A DNA stretch of 64,000 nt from CAVWSM01 sp963799425 (GTDB taxonomy: Bacteria > Actinomycetota > Actinomycetes > Jiangellales > Jiangellaceae), in NCBI GenBank assembly GCA_963799425.1, contig CAWCXA010000020.1, positions 124,001 through 188,000 on the forward strand. Direction: 5' to 3'. Below the pieces are notes generated by a model. That model was not told the origin of the DNA. It searched no databases and was given only the letters and a program-made list of their open reading frames with translations. This document shows, one piece after another, positions 7,996 through 16,676 of this stretch (position 1 is the first letter of the stretch; the number at the start of each line of letters is the position of its first letter). The position numbers and the translations under genes were made by a program.

Positions 7996-9693
7996 CTACG
8001 CCGCGGCCTTCCGGGTGTTGGTCTCGTGGACGTTGAGCAGCGAGAGAATGGCATCGGCGAGGTCGAGGCGATAGCCGGACCAGTCTGTGATGGTCAGCGC
8101 GTTGGGTTCGACGTCGGGCAATGGGTAGGTGGCCGGCCGAACGCGCACCGACAGCGGGTCGTCGAGGGTGCGGCCGTCGGGGCCGTAGAAGCGGAAGTCG
8201 CGGCCGCCGTCGATGACGCTGATGCTGTGCCCGCCTTCGTGGACCAGTCCGTGGTGATAGGGGCAGAGCAAAACCAAGTTGGACAACGCGGTCGGCCCAC
8301 CGAGCGCCCAGTGCCACACGTGGTGAGCGTGCAACGCCCTCCGGCGGAGACAGCCGGGGAACCGGCATCCCTTGTCGCGTACGCGTAGCGCGCGGGCGAT
8401 CGCCGGTGGGATGCGACGGGTGCGCCGTCCCACGTCGAGCACCTCGCCGCGTGGTCCACGCAGCATCGCGACGACCGCCGCGTCGCAGGCCAGCCGCCGC
8501 AGCGTCTCGGGGTCCAGCGCCGGGCCGTCCTCGAGCTGTCCGAGCTGGCCGCGATCGGCGGCAAGAGTGTCGGTGTCGACGTGGAGAACGACCTGGCAGC
8601 GGTCACCGACACTGCTCGGGTCGGGGGTCAGGCTGAGCTGCCGGGTCGCCAGGTAGGCGAACGCATCGAGCCACGACACCCGCTCCGCTGGGCGCAGCGG
8701 ACCCGCACACGACATGTCCGCGTCCGGTGCATCGGCGTCCGGTGTATCCGCGTCCGGCTCCTGCGCAGAGGCGTCACCCCGGATGAAGTCCGGCGAAGGC
8801 TCGCTACGGTCGTCCGGCGCATCCTGGTCGTCTGGCGAGGCCGCACCCTGGCGCCACGGGCTGGCGTCGTCTGCCGGCGTCATCGGCCATGTCCTGCACG
8901 TCCGCATCTGCAGCGGCATCGTGTCCGGCCGCATCACTGGCGGCCGTCGACGAGTCGGCCGTCGACGGGTCGGCCGTCGACGGGTCGGCCGTCGACGGGT
9001 CGGCAGCGTCGGTGCGGGTGCCGGTGATGTCGGCGAACAACTCGTCGCGGGCGTGCTCGAGCAGCGCCACCCAGGCGGCACCGACCTCCGGCGGCACCCG
9101 CAACGACGCGACGAACGTGCCGTCCTCGGCGTAGTGCCAGCGCACGAAATGGTCCGGCTCGGGCGGGATCTCGTCGGGATTGCGGGCCTTGCGGTAGGCG
9201 CGCACGATGCGTTCGACCTGCGACGCCGAGCCGTTACGCGCCAAATCGACCAGCGCCTCCTCGTCCGCAACGGACGCCACCCGGGTGATGGCACGCACCT
9301 TCGAATACGACAGCTGCCCGGCCAGGAAGGCCTCCCGGGTCACCGGCAGGCCGGCCAACGCATGCGCCGCGCGCACATGCTCACGGCCGGCGCCCAACGA
9401 CATGCCACAGTGCAGGTTGAGCCAGTGCGCGCACGAGCGGACGCCGACCCCGGACCACGCCTCCCGACGGTCGAACTCGGCCAACAGCAGCAGCCAGCGG
9501 GCCGTCATCGCCGCGATCTGCCCGGCCAACGACACCACCTGCCGCTCCAGCTCGTCGACAGTCAACTCCTCGGGAGGCAGCCCTGAATCGCCCGGCGCCC
9601 CATCTGAAGGCGCCACATCCGGCGCCGTTTGCGGCGTGTTCGACACAGCCCTGGGCAACGCCCGCACAAACGACGGAGCCGCTCCAACCATGA
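7996..9693 (-). pseudogene. DUF222/HNH endonuclease domain protein (13E12-type), frameshifted
   Basis: The N-terminal half is a DUF222 domain (LAEFDRREAWSGVG, CAHWLNLHCGMSLGAGREHV, LPVTREAFLAGQLSYSKVRA). The C-terminal half holds the HNH motif (CRFPGCLRRRALHAHHVWHW and LLCPYHHGLVHEGG). These proteins belong to the actinobacterial 13E12 repeat family. The frame breaks near 8874-8877 inside an acidic Ala/Asp/Pro linker; removing one G joins both halves into a protein of about 565 residues. The ATG at 9693 follows GGAGG. The linker holds four 15-bp repeats, so slippage could also explain the break. The gene is bracketed by two palindromes. The biological role of the family is unclear. Confidence 0.85.
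8941..9000. repeat. Four tandem 15-bp repeats in HNH linker
   Basis: Unit CGGCCGTCGACGGGT occurs four times head to tail, the first copy with one A change. It encodes ADPST-type pentapeptides in the linker between the DUF222 and HNH domains. The 15-bp length keeps frame, which fits expansion by slippage within a coding sequence. Confidence 0.8.
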
Positions 9694-9763
9694 CAACCTC
9701 CGAACACCCGGCGACAGGACTGGTGCTCGACAGCCTGCCAACAGGGTCGGACACAACCCCCTG

Positions 9764-9785
9764 AGGCGTTCCCGCGGGAACGCCT
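9764..9785. repeat. Palindrome with GTTCCCGCGGGAAC core, copy 2
   Basis: This is the longest copy, a perfect 22-bp palindrome with AGGC/GCCT extending the shared core. It lies 70 bp before the HNH start and 15 bp past the adenosine deaminase stop, so it separates the two genes. Confidence 0.7.
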
Positions 9786-9800
9786 TTGGGGATGCGCAAC

Positions 9801-10802
9801 CTAGAGGGAGTCGATGTCAACGAGGAGCCTCTCGCGGAGCGATGGAGGGCAGTACGCCGCCCGCACTGCGTTGCGCGCCAGCTGAGCGAGGTCGGCCCGG
9901 GTGAGGCCGAACACCGCATGAGCGAGCACGTACTCACGGTTGAGTGTGGTGTGGAACATGCCCGGGTCATCGGTGTTCAGCGTGACCTGGACTCCGGCAT
10001 CCAGGAGTCTCGGCAACGGGTGCTCGGCGAGCGAGGGCACCACCTTGAGCAACGCGTTCGATGTCGGACAGACCTCGAGTGGGATTTTGTCGTTGGCCAG
10101 CCGGGCCAGCAAGGCACGGTCCCGCGCGGCCGCGATCCCGTGGCCGATGCGTTCGGCACCCAACAGGTCAAGGGCGGCCCAGATCGACTCCGGCCCTGTG
10201 GCCTCGCCCGCGTGCGGGATGCTGTGCAACCCGGACGCTCGCGCCGTGGCGAAGGCCGGCGCGAACAAGGCACGGTCGAGCTCGACGCCGCCAAGACCGA
10301 AACCGACGGTTCCGGGCGGCCCGTGCCGCAAGGTCCAGGCCAGGGTCACGTCGCCCGGCGGCTCCTCGAGCCCACCAGGGATGTCGAAGATCCAGGCAAG
10401 CTCGACGCCATGCTCGGCATGTGCGCGCTCACTGCCTTGAGTCAGCCCATCCGCCAAGTCTTCAGGCGGAATGCCCGCCCGCAGATGGGTGTACGGCGTG
10501 ACCGTCACCTCGGCGTATCGCACGTTGCTGGCTGCCAGGTCGCGAGCCAATCCGACGACGAGGACCGTTACATCTTCGGCCGTCGTCACCAGCGAACTGA
10601 CGGACTGGTAGACGTCGAGGAAATGCGGGAAGTCGACGAACTCATAGAACCGCCGCAGCTCCGCTTCCTCGGTCGGCACGAGCCCTTGATGGTGACGGCG
10701 TGCGAGCTCCAGCACGGTGGGCACCGACGCGGACCCCACCAGGTGCACATGCAGCTCGACCTTCGGCAACTCCGCAACGAACGCCTCGATGCTTACACCC
10801 AC
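9801..10802 (-). CDS. add: Adenosine deaminase
   Basis: A 333-residue TIM-barrel metal-dependent deaminase that converts adenosine to inosine in purine salvage. Metal and catalytic motifs are visible: HVHLVGSA near the N-terminus, SIPHAGEATGPESIW with the metal His and catalytic Glu, ERIGHG, and LNTDDPGMF with the metal Asp. I took the GTG at 10802 as start, since homology to the family begins at SIEAFVAELPKVELHVH; no strong ribosome site is visible, and an in-frame upstream codon at 10865 adds 21 unlikely residues. It lies between palindrome copies 2 and 3. Closely related enzymes can deaminate modified adenosines or adenine, so exact substrate is not proven. Confidence 0.88.
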   Translation of the reverse strand: MGVSIEAFVAELPKVELHVHLVGSASVPTVLELARRHHQGLVPTEEAELRRFYEFVDFPHFLDVYQSVSSLVTTAEDVTVLVVGLARDLAASNVRYAEVTVTPYTHLRAGIPPEDLADGLTQGSERAHAEHGVELAWIFDIPGGLEEPPGDVTLAWTLRHGPPGTVGFGLGGVELDRALFAPAFATARASGLHSIPHAGEATGPESIWAALDLLGAERIGHGIAAARDRALLARLANDKIPLEVCPTSNALLKVVPSLAEHPLPRLLDAGVQVTLNTDDPGMFHTTLNREYVLAHAVFGLTRADLAQLARNAVRAAYCPPSLRERLLVDIDSL

Positions 10803-10943
10803 CCAGCGATCGTGCCACGGACGGCACGAGGCGCGGGCTCTGCAGGTTGTCACGCACCGCCGCAAAGTCCCGCTGCCACCTGGGGGTCATACTCGGTCAC
10901 CGCCGCCGGCGCTTCCACGGCGAAGGACTTTCTCACCGGCCAG

Positions 10944-10961
10944 GCGTTCCCGCGGGAACGC
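10944..10961. repeat. Palindrome with GTTCCCGCGGGAAC core, copy 3
   Basis: A perfect 18-bp palindrome (GC added on each side of the core) about 140 bp upstream of the adenosine deaminase start. With copies 1 and 2 it divides the region into two segments, one with the HNH gene and one with the deaminase gene. Confidence 0.7.
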
Positions 10962-11067
10962 TTTCAGTCCAGGGATCGCGAGCGCACCATCAACGCTTGG
11001 CCTCGGGGCGTCAATGTCGCATCAGGGAGGTCCCGGTCCGGGATGTGCCCGGCTTAGCGTCGATGGA

Positions 11068-11096
11068 GTGCCCCGGTCCAAACCCGGCCGGGGCAC
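11068..11096 (+). promoter_or_regulatory. Stem-loop upstream of SAV_915-like gene
   Basis: GTGCCCCGG and CCGGGGCAC form a perfect 9-bp stem with an 11-base loop, 27 bp before the ATG at 11124. There is no T-tract. It may be an attenuator-like or mRNA-stabilising hairpin in the leader, or a terminator of an upstream transcript. Confidence 0.4.
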
Positions 11097-11123
11097 CACG
11101 CACCCCTCACAGAAAGAAGCGCC

Positions 11124-11498
11124 ATGACCGAGTCACCGTGCGAGGACGACCCGGAGCCGTCCCATCCCGTCCCGGCCGGACAACCACAACGGGAAGTTCT
11201 CTACGTCCCCGTCCGGTCGGGTCACGTCGGATGTGTTGCCAGAATGTTCCGCACGCCGCTGGGCGACCGTACGGCCGTCGCCTTCACCAGCAAGGATCGC
11301 CTGGCCGCCACGCTCGGCCCAGACCAGGCATGGATTCGGCTCGCTGAGCCCGCGCTGCGAGCGCTGGCCGCGCCCCTCGGAGTGACCACGTTCATCGTGG
11401 ACCCGCAGCTCGCCGCGCCAGCAGTGGGCGCCGACCCCGACTGGAACCCGCGCACACAACGCGCCGCCGACCATCAACCGCTGCGGATCGCCTCCTGA
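11124..11498 (+). CDS. SAV_915-like small conserved protein
   Basis: A 124-residue protein recognised by REVLYVPVRSGHVGCVARMF, FRTPLGDRTAVAFTSKDRLA and AWIRLAEPALRALAAPLGV, which match my memory of actinobacterial SAV_915-family proteins. The N-terminal 25 residues are polar and Pro-rich, with no signal peptide. The ATG at 11124 follows GAAAGAAG. The function of the family is unknown; the fold may resemble SseB-type domains, but that is only an impression. The gene stands alone behind a stem-loop leader. Confidence 0.7.
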   Translation: MTESPCEDDPEPSHPVPAGQPQREVLYVPVRSGHVGCVARMFRTPLGDRTAVAFTSKDRLAATLGPDQAWIRLAEPALRALAAPLGVTTFIVDPQLAAPAVGADPDWNPRTQRAADHQPLRIAS

Positions 11499-11536
11499 GC
11501 GATTCGACGCCTGGTTGACAGTCATACGATGCGCAC

Positions 11537-12001
11537 ATGGCAGACCGAAAGCTCGGTCGTGGCGTTGTCATGGTCCTTACAGGGCTTGGGGTTCTCCTGC
11601 TTGCCGTCGCGGCCGCGGGAGACGGGTACTGGCAGGCGCTGCTCATCAATCTCGGGACCGGAGTCCTCTTGTTTGTGGCTCTGGAATACGCCCTCTACGG
11701 CGCAGCCGATCGACTGACAAAGCTCATCACGAACGCGCTTCATGGTCACCCTGATGAGCGAGTTCTCGAGATGTGGAACTGGGCAGATACGTTGTCCGTC
11801 GAGGCACGGGAGGCGCTCCCACGCCAACTTCAAGCGATGTCGCCACTGCCGCCCCCAGAGCTCGAGGACCTCGAGAGCCAACTCCAAGCTGTCGGTGAAA
11901 TGAACTTTAGTGAGCGCATGAAGGCGATGAGTGGTCTCGTGCTACTGGCCGACCACTACGGACCGGAGCGCGTTCGGCAAGTGATCACCGCGCTGCGCTG
12001 A
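11537..12001 (+). CDS. Hypothetical membrane protein
   Basis: A 154-residue protein not recognised as a named family. Two hydrophobic helices fill residues about 9-52 (VVMVLTGLGVLLLAVAAAG and ALLINLGTGVLLFVALEYAL). The cytoplasmic C-terminal hundred residues are helical and polar (ELEDLESQLQAVGEMNFSER). The layout suggests a small membrane-anchored protein with a coiled or interaction domain. It is convergent with the GH13 gene (27 bp apart). No operon partner is visible. Confidence 0.6.
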   Translation: MADRKLGRGVVMVLTGLGVLLLAVAAAGDGYWQALLINLGTGVLLFVALEYALYGAADRLTKLITNALHGHPDERVLEMWNWADTLSVEAREALPRQLQAMSPLPPPELEDLESQLQAVGEMNFSERMKAMSGLVLLADHYGPERVRQVITALR

Positions 12002-12028
12002 ACCGCGCCGATTTGGGCCAAGAAGGCG

Positions 12029-13501
12029 CTAGCCCGCGGCTACCCAAGCCAGGACGTGGAAGCCCCGCGGTGGCAACTGAACGAAGAGTCCCTCGGCAGC
12101 GATCTCGTTGCCATCGCGCTCGAACTTCTGATCCGACACCAGATCGTCCAGCAGCCACTGCCGTCCGGAGACGTCGCTCCACGGCACGTGCACGCGGCCC
12201 GATGCGACACCGTCGCCGTCGTTGACGACGACGAGTGACCTTTCCTGTCCGTCCCGCCAACACCAGCTCAGGAGCTGGTCGCAACTCTGGTCCCCCGGCC
12301 ATCCGCTCGCGGAACACAGCGCCCAGTCACCGCGACGAACGGCCGCCGCGACTGGCAATAGCGCTTCGTAGAAGCGACGGAGCTCGTCGTCGACCGGCTC
12401 CGGAGGGCGACGGCCCAGAAACACAGGCAGGCGGACACGCCACCCCTCGAACTGCCCCTCATGCCAGAGCGTGGCGCCCGGCAGCGTGGCGACCGCAACG
12501 GCTGCGGCTCGTTCCGCCGCAGGCGCGAACTCGCTCGCGGCTCGCGGCTCGTCGTGGTTCTCGAGAAACCGCACGAGGCGCCGTTGATAGTCGAGGTCTG
12601 CGTGCAGATGCCCGCGTACGGACTCAGGGCCCTCGTGCAGGAGCCGGTCATACAGGCGCTTGTCGTAGCAGAAGTCGAAGCCGATCTGCTGGAGCTGCCA
12701 TTCCAGGTCCCAGTAGGCCTCCGCGGCGAACACGAAATCCGGGTGAACGGCTCGCACCGCTCCTATCACCTCGACCCAGTACTCCCCGTCCGGCCGCGCG
12801 CCAGCCCGGTCCCCCCACGTACGGGCAAAGACGTCGTTGAGGAAGAGCATCGCCATGTCGCAGCGCACACCGTCGGCCTGCCGGCTGATGTCGACGAGCG
12901 TGTCCGCCGCCGCCAGTCGCAGGCCAGGAGCGAACGCATTGAGCTGGGCAACGTCCGGCCATGGCGGGAAGTAGGGATCACGACCCCGGGCAATGACGCT
13001 GTCACCGACAGCCAGGAAGGCGGCGGGCTCTCGCACGAGGTCGTCGAGAGTGCCGCGTACGAAGTATTCCGGGTGCTCGATCAGCCATGGATGATCCGGG
13101 GCGACGTGGTTGGGTACGAAGTCGACGAGCAGCCGCACCCCACGTTCGGCAAGCGCGGCCCGGGCCGACGCGAGTCCGGCACGTCCGCCGAACCGCGCGT
13201 CCACCTGATAGTTGCGGACGCAGTACGCCGAGCCGATGACGTCGCCGTCACGGAGGTCCGGGAGCGCGGCTCGGAACGACGCCATCTGTTCCGGCGAGTC
13301 GAGCGCGAGGCGTACGCCTGCCGGACTGCGTTCCCAGACGCCCATCAACCACACCGCATCCACGCCGGGCAACGTCACCAGGTCCCACTCGGGTCCGGGC
13401 ACGTCCGTCAGAGTCGTTGCACGGCCGCCCCGCTCCCCCACGTCGTGCAGCCACGCGGCCGTGTTGAGCTCGTAGATGACCGGCGCGGAGGGCCAGGTCA
13501 C
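12029..13501 (-). CDS. GH13-family alpha-amylase-like glycosidase
   Basis: A 490-residue alpha-amylase superfamily enzyme. The GH13 blocks are in order: LLVDFVPNHVAPDHPW (region I), DGVRCDMAML with the nucleophile Asp (II), FVFAAEAYWDLEW with the acid/base Glu (III), and FLENHDEPRAASEF (IV). The Asp of region IV is part of HDE. The GTG start at 13501 overlaps the stop of the upstream hydrolase (GTGA), so the two are translationally coupled. There is no signal peptide, so the enzyme acts inside the cell. Pairing with a GH63/MGH1-like enzyme suggests turnover of a storage or compatible-solute glucoside; the substrate is not identifiable from motifs. Confidence 0.85.
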   Translation of the reverse strand: MTWPSAPVIYELNTAAWLHDVGERGGRATTLTDVPGPEWDLVTLPGVDAVWLMGVWERSPAGVRLALDSPEQMASFRAALPDLRDGDVIGSAYCVRNYQVDARFGGRAGLASARAALAERGVRLLVDFVPNHVAPDHPWLIEHPEYFVRGTLDDLVREPAAFLAVGDSVIARGRDPYFPPWPDVAQLNAFAPGLRLAAADTLVDISRQADGVRCDMAMLFLNDVFARTWGDRAGARPDGEYWVEVIGAVRAVHPDFVFAAEAYWDLEWQLQQIGFDFCYDKRLYDRLLHEGPESVRGHLHADLDYQRRLVRFLENHDEPRAASEFAPAAERAAAVAVATLPGATLWHEGQFEGWRVRLPVFLGRRPPEPVDDELRRFYEALLPVAAAVRRGDWALCSASGWPGDQSCDQLLSWCWRDGQERSLVVVNDGDGVASGRVHVPWSDVSGRQWLLDDLVSDQKFERDGNEIAAEGLFVQLPPRGFHVLAWVAAG

Positions 13502-16197
13502 TGCGGCTTCTCCTCGTACACGAGGTTGTCGCGCAGGCTGTCTGCAAGCAGGTCAGCCGGTTGGAGGTAACCGCGCAGCTGGATCATGCGTGCGACGAGC
13601 CCCGTCCATCCCGTCTGGTGGCTGGCGCCGAGGCCGGCACCGTTGTCACCGTGGAAGTACTCGTTAAACAGCAGCATGTCCTTCCAGTGTGGATCCGTCT
13701 GAAACCGCTCGGTCCCGCCGAAGAGTGGGCGACGGCCGTCGGCGTCACGGGTGAATATCGAGATCAGCCGACTGCCGAGCTCGGTGGCCACCTCGAACAG
13801 GGTGCACTGGCGTCCAGACCCGGTGGGACATTCCACGGTGAAGCTGTCTCCGTAGTAGGCGTAGTAGTGGAGCAGCCCGCGGAGGATCAGGTAGTTGACG
13901 GGGAACCAGACCGGTCCCCGCCAGTTGGAGTTGCCACCGAACATCCCAGTGTCGGACTCGGCGGGCAGGTAGTGGACCTCGAAGGTCTGCCCGTGGACGT
14001 CGAACGAGAACGGATGATCGGCGTGGAACCGGGACAGGGCGCGCAGCCCGTGCGGGCTGAGGAATTCTTCCTCGTCGAGCATCGTGGCCAGGACGCGACG
14101 CAGCTTGTCCTCGTTGAGCACCGCCAGCAACCGCCGACCGTTGACCCCGGGTTTCGTGAAGTCGTGGATGGTAGCCAGGAGCTCAGGCATCGCCTCGATA
14201 CGCCGTGATAACCGGGCCAGCAAGTCCTTACTGACTCCGATTCGCTCGAGCGGCAAAATCGTCGTGGCGCACAACGGCAGGAGCCCCACCATCGAGCGCA
14301 CCTTGAGTCGCTGGGCACTCCCGTCCGGCAGTCGCAGCACGTCGTAGAAGAACCCGTCGTCGTTGTCCCAGAGCTCGTCCTTGTTGTCGCCGATGCGGTC
14401 CATCGCCGCGGCGATGAACACGAAGTGCTCGGCAAACTTGAGCACCATGTCCTCGTACAACAGGTCGTGCTCGGCCAACTCCAGCGCCATGCTGAGCATG
14501 CACTGGGAGTAGAACGCCATCCACGCCGTGCCGTCAGACTGCTCGAGATGGCCGCCGGTCGGCAGCGGGGCGCTCCGGTCGAACACGCCGATGTTGTCCA
14601 ACCCGAGGAACCCGCCCTCGAACACGTTGCGGCCGGTCGGGTCCTTCCGATTGATCCACCACGTGAAGTTGACGAGCAACTTCTGGAAGGCACCCTTCAG
14701 CCACTCCACGTCGGCGGTGCCCCGCTGCTCGCGCTCCGTCTCGTAGACGAGCAGCGTCGCCCACGCGTGCACCGGTGGGTTGACGTCGGAGAAGTTCCAT
14801 TCGTACGCAGGTAGCTGCCCGCTCGGATGCAGGTAGAGCTCGCGAAGCATGAGGCTGAGCTGGGCCTTCGCGTCGTCAATGTCGACCATGGCCAGCGCCA
14901 CCGTGTGAAACGCGAGGTCCCACGACGCGTACCAGGGGTACTCCCATGTGTCCGGCATTGAGATGACGTCGTTGTTGATCATGTGGAACCAGCTGCTGTT
15001 CCTGACGTTCCCCCCGCCGCTGTCCCGCAGCGGATGTACGTGGTGCTCCTCGAGCCAGCGATCCAGATCGAAGAAGTAGTGCTGCTTTCCCCAGAGCATG
15101 CCGGCCAATGCTCGGCGCATGACCATTGCCTCATCGGCGGTGGTAGCTGGAGGGGTGATCAAGTCGTAGAACTCGTCGGTCTCTGCGATGCGCCGGGCGA
15201 ACACGTCGCGCACCGCACTCGCGTCCACTGGTGGTGCTCCTGATTTGCACAGCCGCAGATGCACGACCCGAGACCTTGTGCCAGGGATCTCGACCACGTA
15301 GTGCGCTGCTGCCTTCGTCCCCGTACGCGCGGGGTTGACCGCGTCCGCCCGCCCGTTTACCACATACTCGTGGAAGGCATCCTTCACGTACGGCGTCGGG
15401 TTGGCCGAGCCCCACAGTCGCTCATTGTTGGTCTCGTTGTCAGTGAACAGGAGCTCCGGGTCTCCCTCACATTGCAGCTCGAGATCCCCGAGACTTGGGT
15501 GCTGAGCAGCGATGACGGCGCGGCCGGGGCGCTCGGGCGCGTGGAGTACGCCCTTGGGCTCACCCATCCACCACGAGTTGCGAAACCACAGGGACGGCAG
15601 CAGGTGGAGCTGGGCCGGCTCCTGGCCGCGGTTTGAGAGCGTGACGCGTACGTGGATGTCGTCGGGTGCCGCCTTGGCGTATTCGACGTCGACATCGACG
15701 TAGCGGTCGTCGTCGAACACGCCGGTGTCGACCAGCTCGTACTCCATCTCATTTCGGCCCCGCGCGCCGTTGGTTGCTTTGAGATCGCTGTAGGGAAACT
15801 CCGCCAGTGGGTAGCGGTATCGGTACTTCAGATAGGAGCTGGTGGGAGTCGCGTCGAGGTGGAAGTAGTACTCCTTGACGTCCTCGCCGTGATTGCCCTC
15901 CGCGTTGGTGAGTCCGAACATCCGCTCCTTGAGGATGGGATCCACCCCGTTCCAGAGCGCGATCCCGAAGCACAGCCGCTGGTGATCGTCACAGAACCCC
16001 GCGATGCCGTCCTCGCCCCACTTGTAGGCACGCGAGCGCGCCTGATCGTGGCTGAAATAGCTCCAGGCATCACCGTTGTCGCTGTAGTCCTCCCGCACGG
16101 TGCCCCACTGCCGCTCGCTGAGGTAGGGGCCCCACTGCTTCCAAGGGACCCCTGAGCGGGCCTCTTCGAGGCGAACTGCTTCTGCTCCTCGCACCAT
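13498..16197 (-). CDS. MGH1/GH63-like glycoside hydrolase
   Basis: An 899-residue cytosolic protein of the GH63-like (alpha/alpha)6 glucosidase group. Typical stretches are YLSERQWGTVREDYSDNGDA near the N-terminus, WNFSDVNPPVHAWATL, EGGFLGLDNIGVFDRSAP, DGTAWMAFYSQCMLSMALEL and FGGNSNWRGPVWFPVNYLIL. The last two blocks resemble the catalytic and substrate regions of mannosyl- or glucosylglycerate hydrolases. The ATG at 16197 follows GGGAGG with a spacing of eight; a GTG at 16203 would leave too little space. It is coupled to the GH13 gene downstream. A role in degrading glucosylated solutes or glycogen-like oligosaccharides is inference. Confidence 0.82.
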   Translation of the reverse strand: MVRGAEAVRLEEARSGVPWKQWGPYLSERQWGTVREDYSDNGDAWSYFSHDQARSRAYKWGEDGIAGFCDDHQRLCFGIALWNGVDPILKERMFGLTNAEGNHGEDVKEYYFHLDATPTSSYLKYRYRYPLAEFPYSDLKATNGARGRNEMEYELVDTGVFDDDRYVDVDVEYAKAAPDDIHVRVTLSNRGQEPAQLHLLPSLWFRNSWWMGEPKGVLHAPERPGRAVIAAQHPSLGDLELQCEGDPELLFTDNETNNERLWGSANPTPYVKDAFHEYVVNGRADAVNPARTGTKAAAHYVVEIPGTRSRVVHLRLCKSGAPPVDASAVRDVFARRIAETDEFYDLITPPATTADEAMVMRRALAGMLWGKQHYFFDLDRWLEEHHVHPLRDSGGGNVRNSSWFHMINNDVISMPDTWEYPWYASWDLAFHTVALAMVDIDDAKAQLSLMLRELYLHPSGQLPAYEWNFSDVNPPVHAWATLLVYETEREQRGTADVEWLKGAFQKLLVNFTWWINRKDPTGRNVFEGGFLGLDNIGVFDRSAPLPTGGHLEQSDGTAWMAFYSQCMLSMALELAEHDLLYEDMVLKFAEHFVFIAAAMDRIGDNKDELWDNDDGFFYDVLRLPDGSAQRLKVRSMVGLLPLCATTILPLERIGVSKDLLARLSRRIEAMPELLATIHDFTKPGVNGRRLLAVLNEDKLRRVLATMLDEEEFLSPHGLRALSRFHADHPFSFDVHGQTFEVHYLPAESDTGMFGGNSNWRGPVWFPVNYLILRGLLHYYAYYGDSFTVECPTGSGRQCTLFEVATELGSRLISIFTRDADGRRPLFGGTERFQTDPHWKDMLLFNEYFHGDNGAGLGASHQTGWTGLVARMIQLRGYLQPADLLADSLRDNLVYEEKPQ

Positions 16198-16249
16198 CTG
16201 CACAGCCTCCCGCGATGGCGGACCGCGCTCCAGTCGAGGAAATGATCCG

Positions 16250-16624
16250 TCAACGCGGAACGAGGCGGATCGTTACTGGCGCGGCTTGCTCGCCGACAAC
16301 GGTGTCGACGATCCTTGGCCCGTACCGGTCGTACTTGGCGTGGTAGGCGGCGTCGATGGCCGCGTGGGCTTCCGGTGCGGCGCCAGCAAAGGTCACGTCC
16401 CGCTCGATGCCGCCGGCCCGAATTCGTCCCGCGCCGCTTGCCTTCGCGCGGCGGAACCAGGGGTTGTCGGGGCCGTACGCCGAACGCACGTACAGGTCGT
16501 CCCCCACACGCACCACCCACATCGTCACGTACGGGCGGACCGTGCCGTCAGAACGCAGCGATGCGAGCTGTAGCTCCGTCGCGCCACCGATTCTTTGTAG
16601 GTCCTCAGTTGCCCACCCGGCCAT
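16250..16624 (-). CDS. DUF2255 family protein
   Basis: A 124-residue protein with the DUF2255 pattern: an early LASLRSDGTVRPYVTMWVVR, then DDLYVRSAYGPDNPWFRRAK, and a tail AAYHAKYDRYGPRIVDTVVG. The fold resembles FMN-binding nitroreductase-like split barrels, but no function is established. The ATG at 16624 follows AAGGAG. It lies 52 bp upstream of the glycosidase pair on the same strand and could share its transcript. Confidence 0.75.
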   Translation of the reverse strand: MAGWATEDLQRIGGATELQLASLRSDGTVRPYVTMWVVRVGDDLYVRSAYGPDNPWFRRAKASGAGRIRAGGIERDVTFAGAAPEAHAAIDAAYHAKYDRYGPRIVDTVVGEQAAPVTIRLVPR

Positions 16625-16676
16625 GGCCGCTCTCCTTCATCGTTGCTATTTCAGCAGGAGTTGGTCGCACGGGACC

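Larger units (their letters stand above)
10803..11123. other. Intergenic region with palindrome and stem-loop
   Basis: A 321-bp stretch between divergent genes without a convincing protein. It contains the third palindrome copy (10944-10961) and a GC-rich stem-loop (11068-11096). No clear -10/-35 pair is visible. Confidence 0.5.

Noticed and set aside
8941..9000. Regular short repeats that could suggest a CRISPR array
   Set aside because: The units are 15 bp, head to tail without spacers, and lie in frame inside a coding linker. No cas genes are present.
8581..9586. Long plus-strand reading frames opposite the HNH gene
   Set aside because: They are repetitive Arg/Gly/Ser-rich antisense translations of GC-rich DNA, without ribosome sites or family resemblance, while the minus strand has clear DUF222 and HNH motifs.
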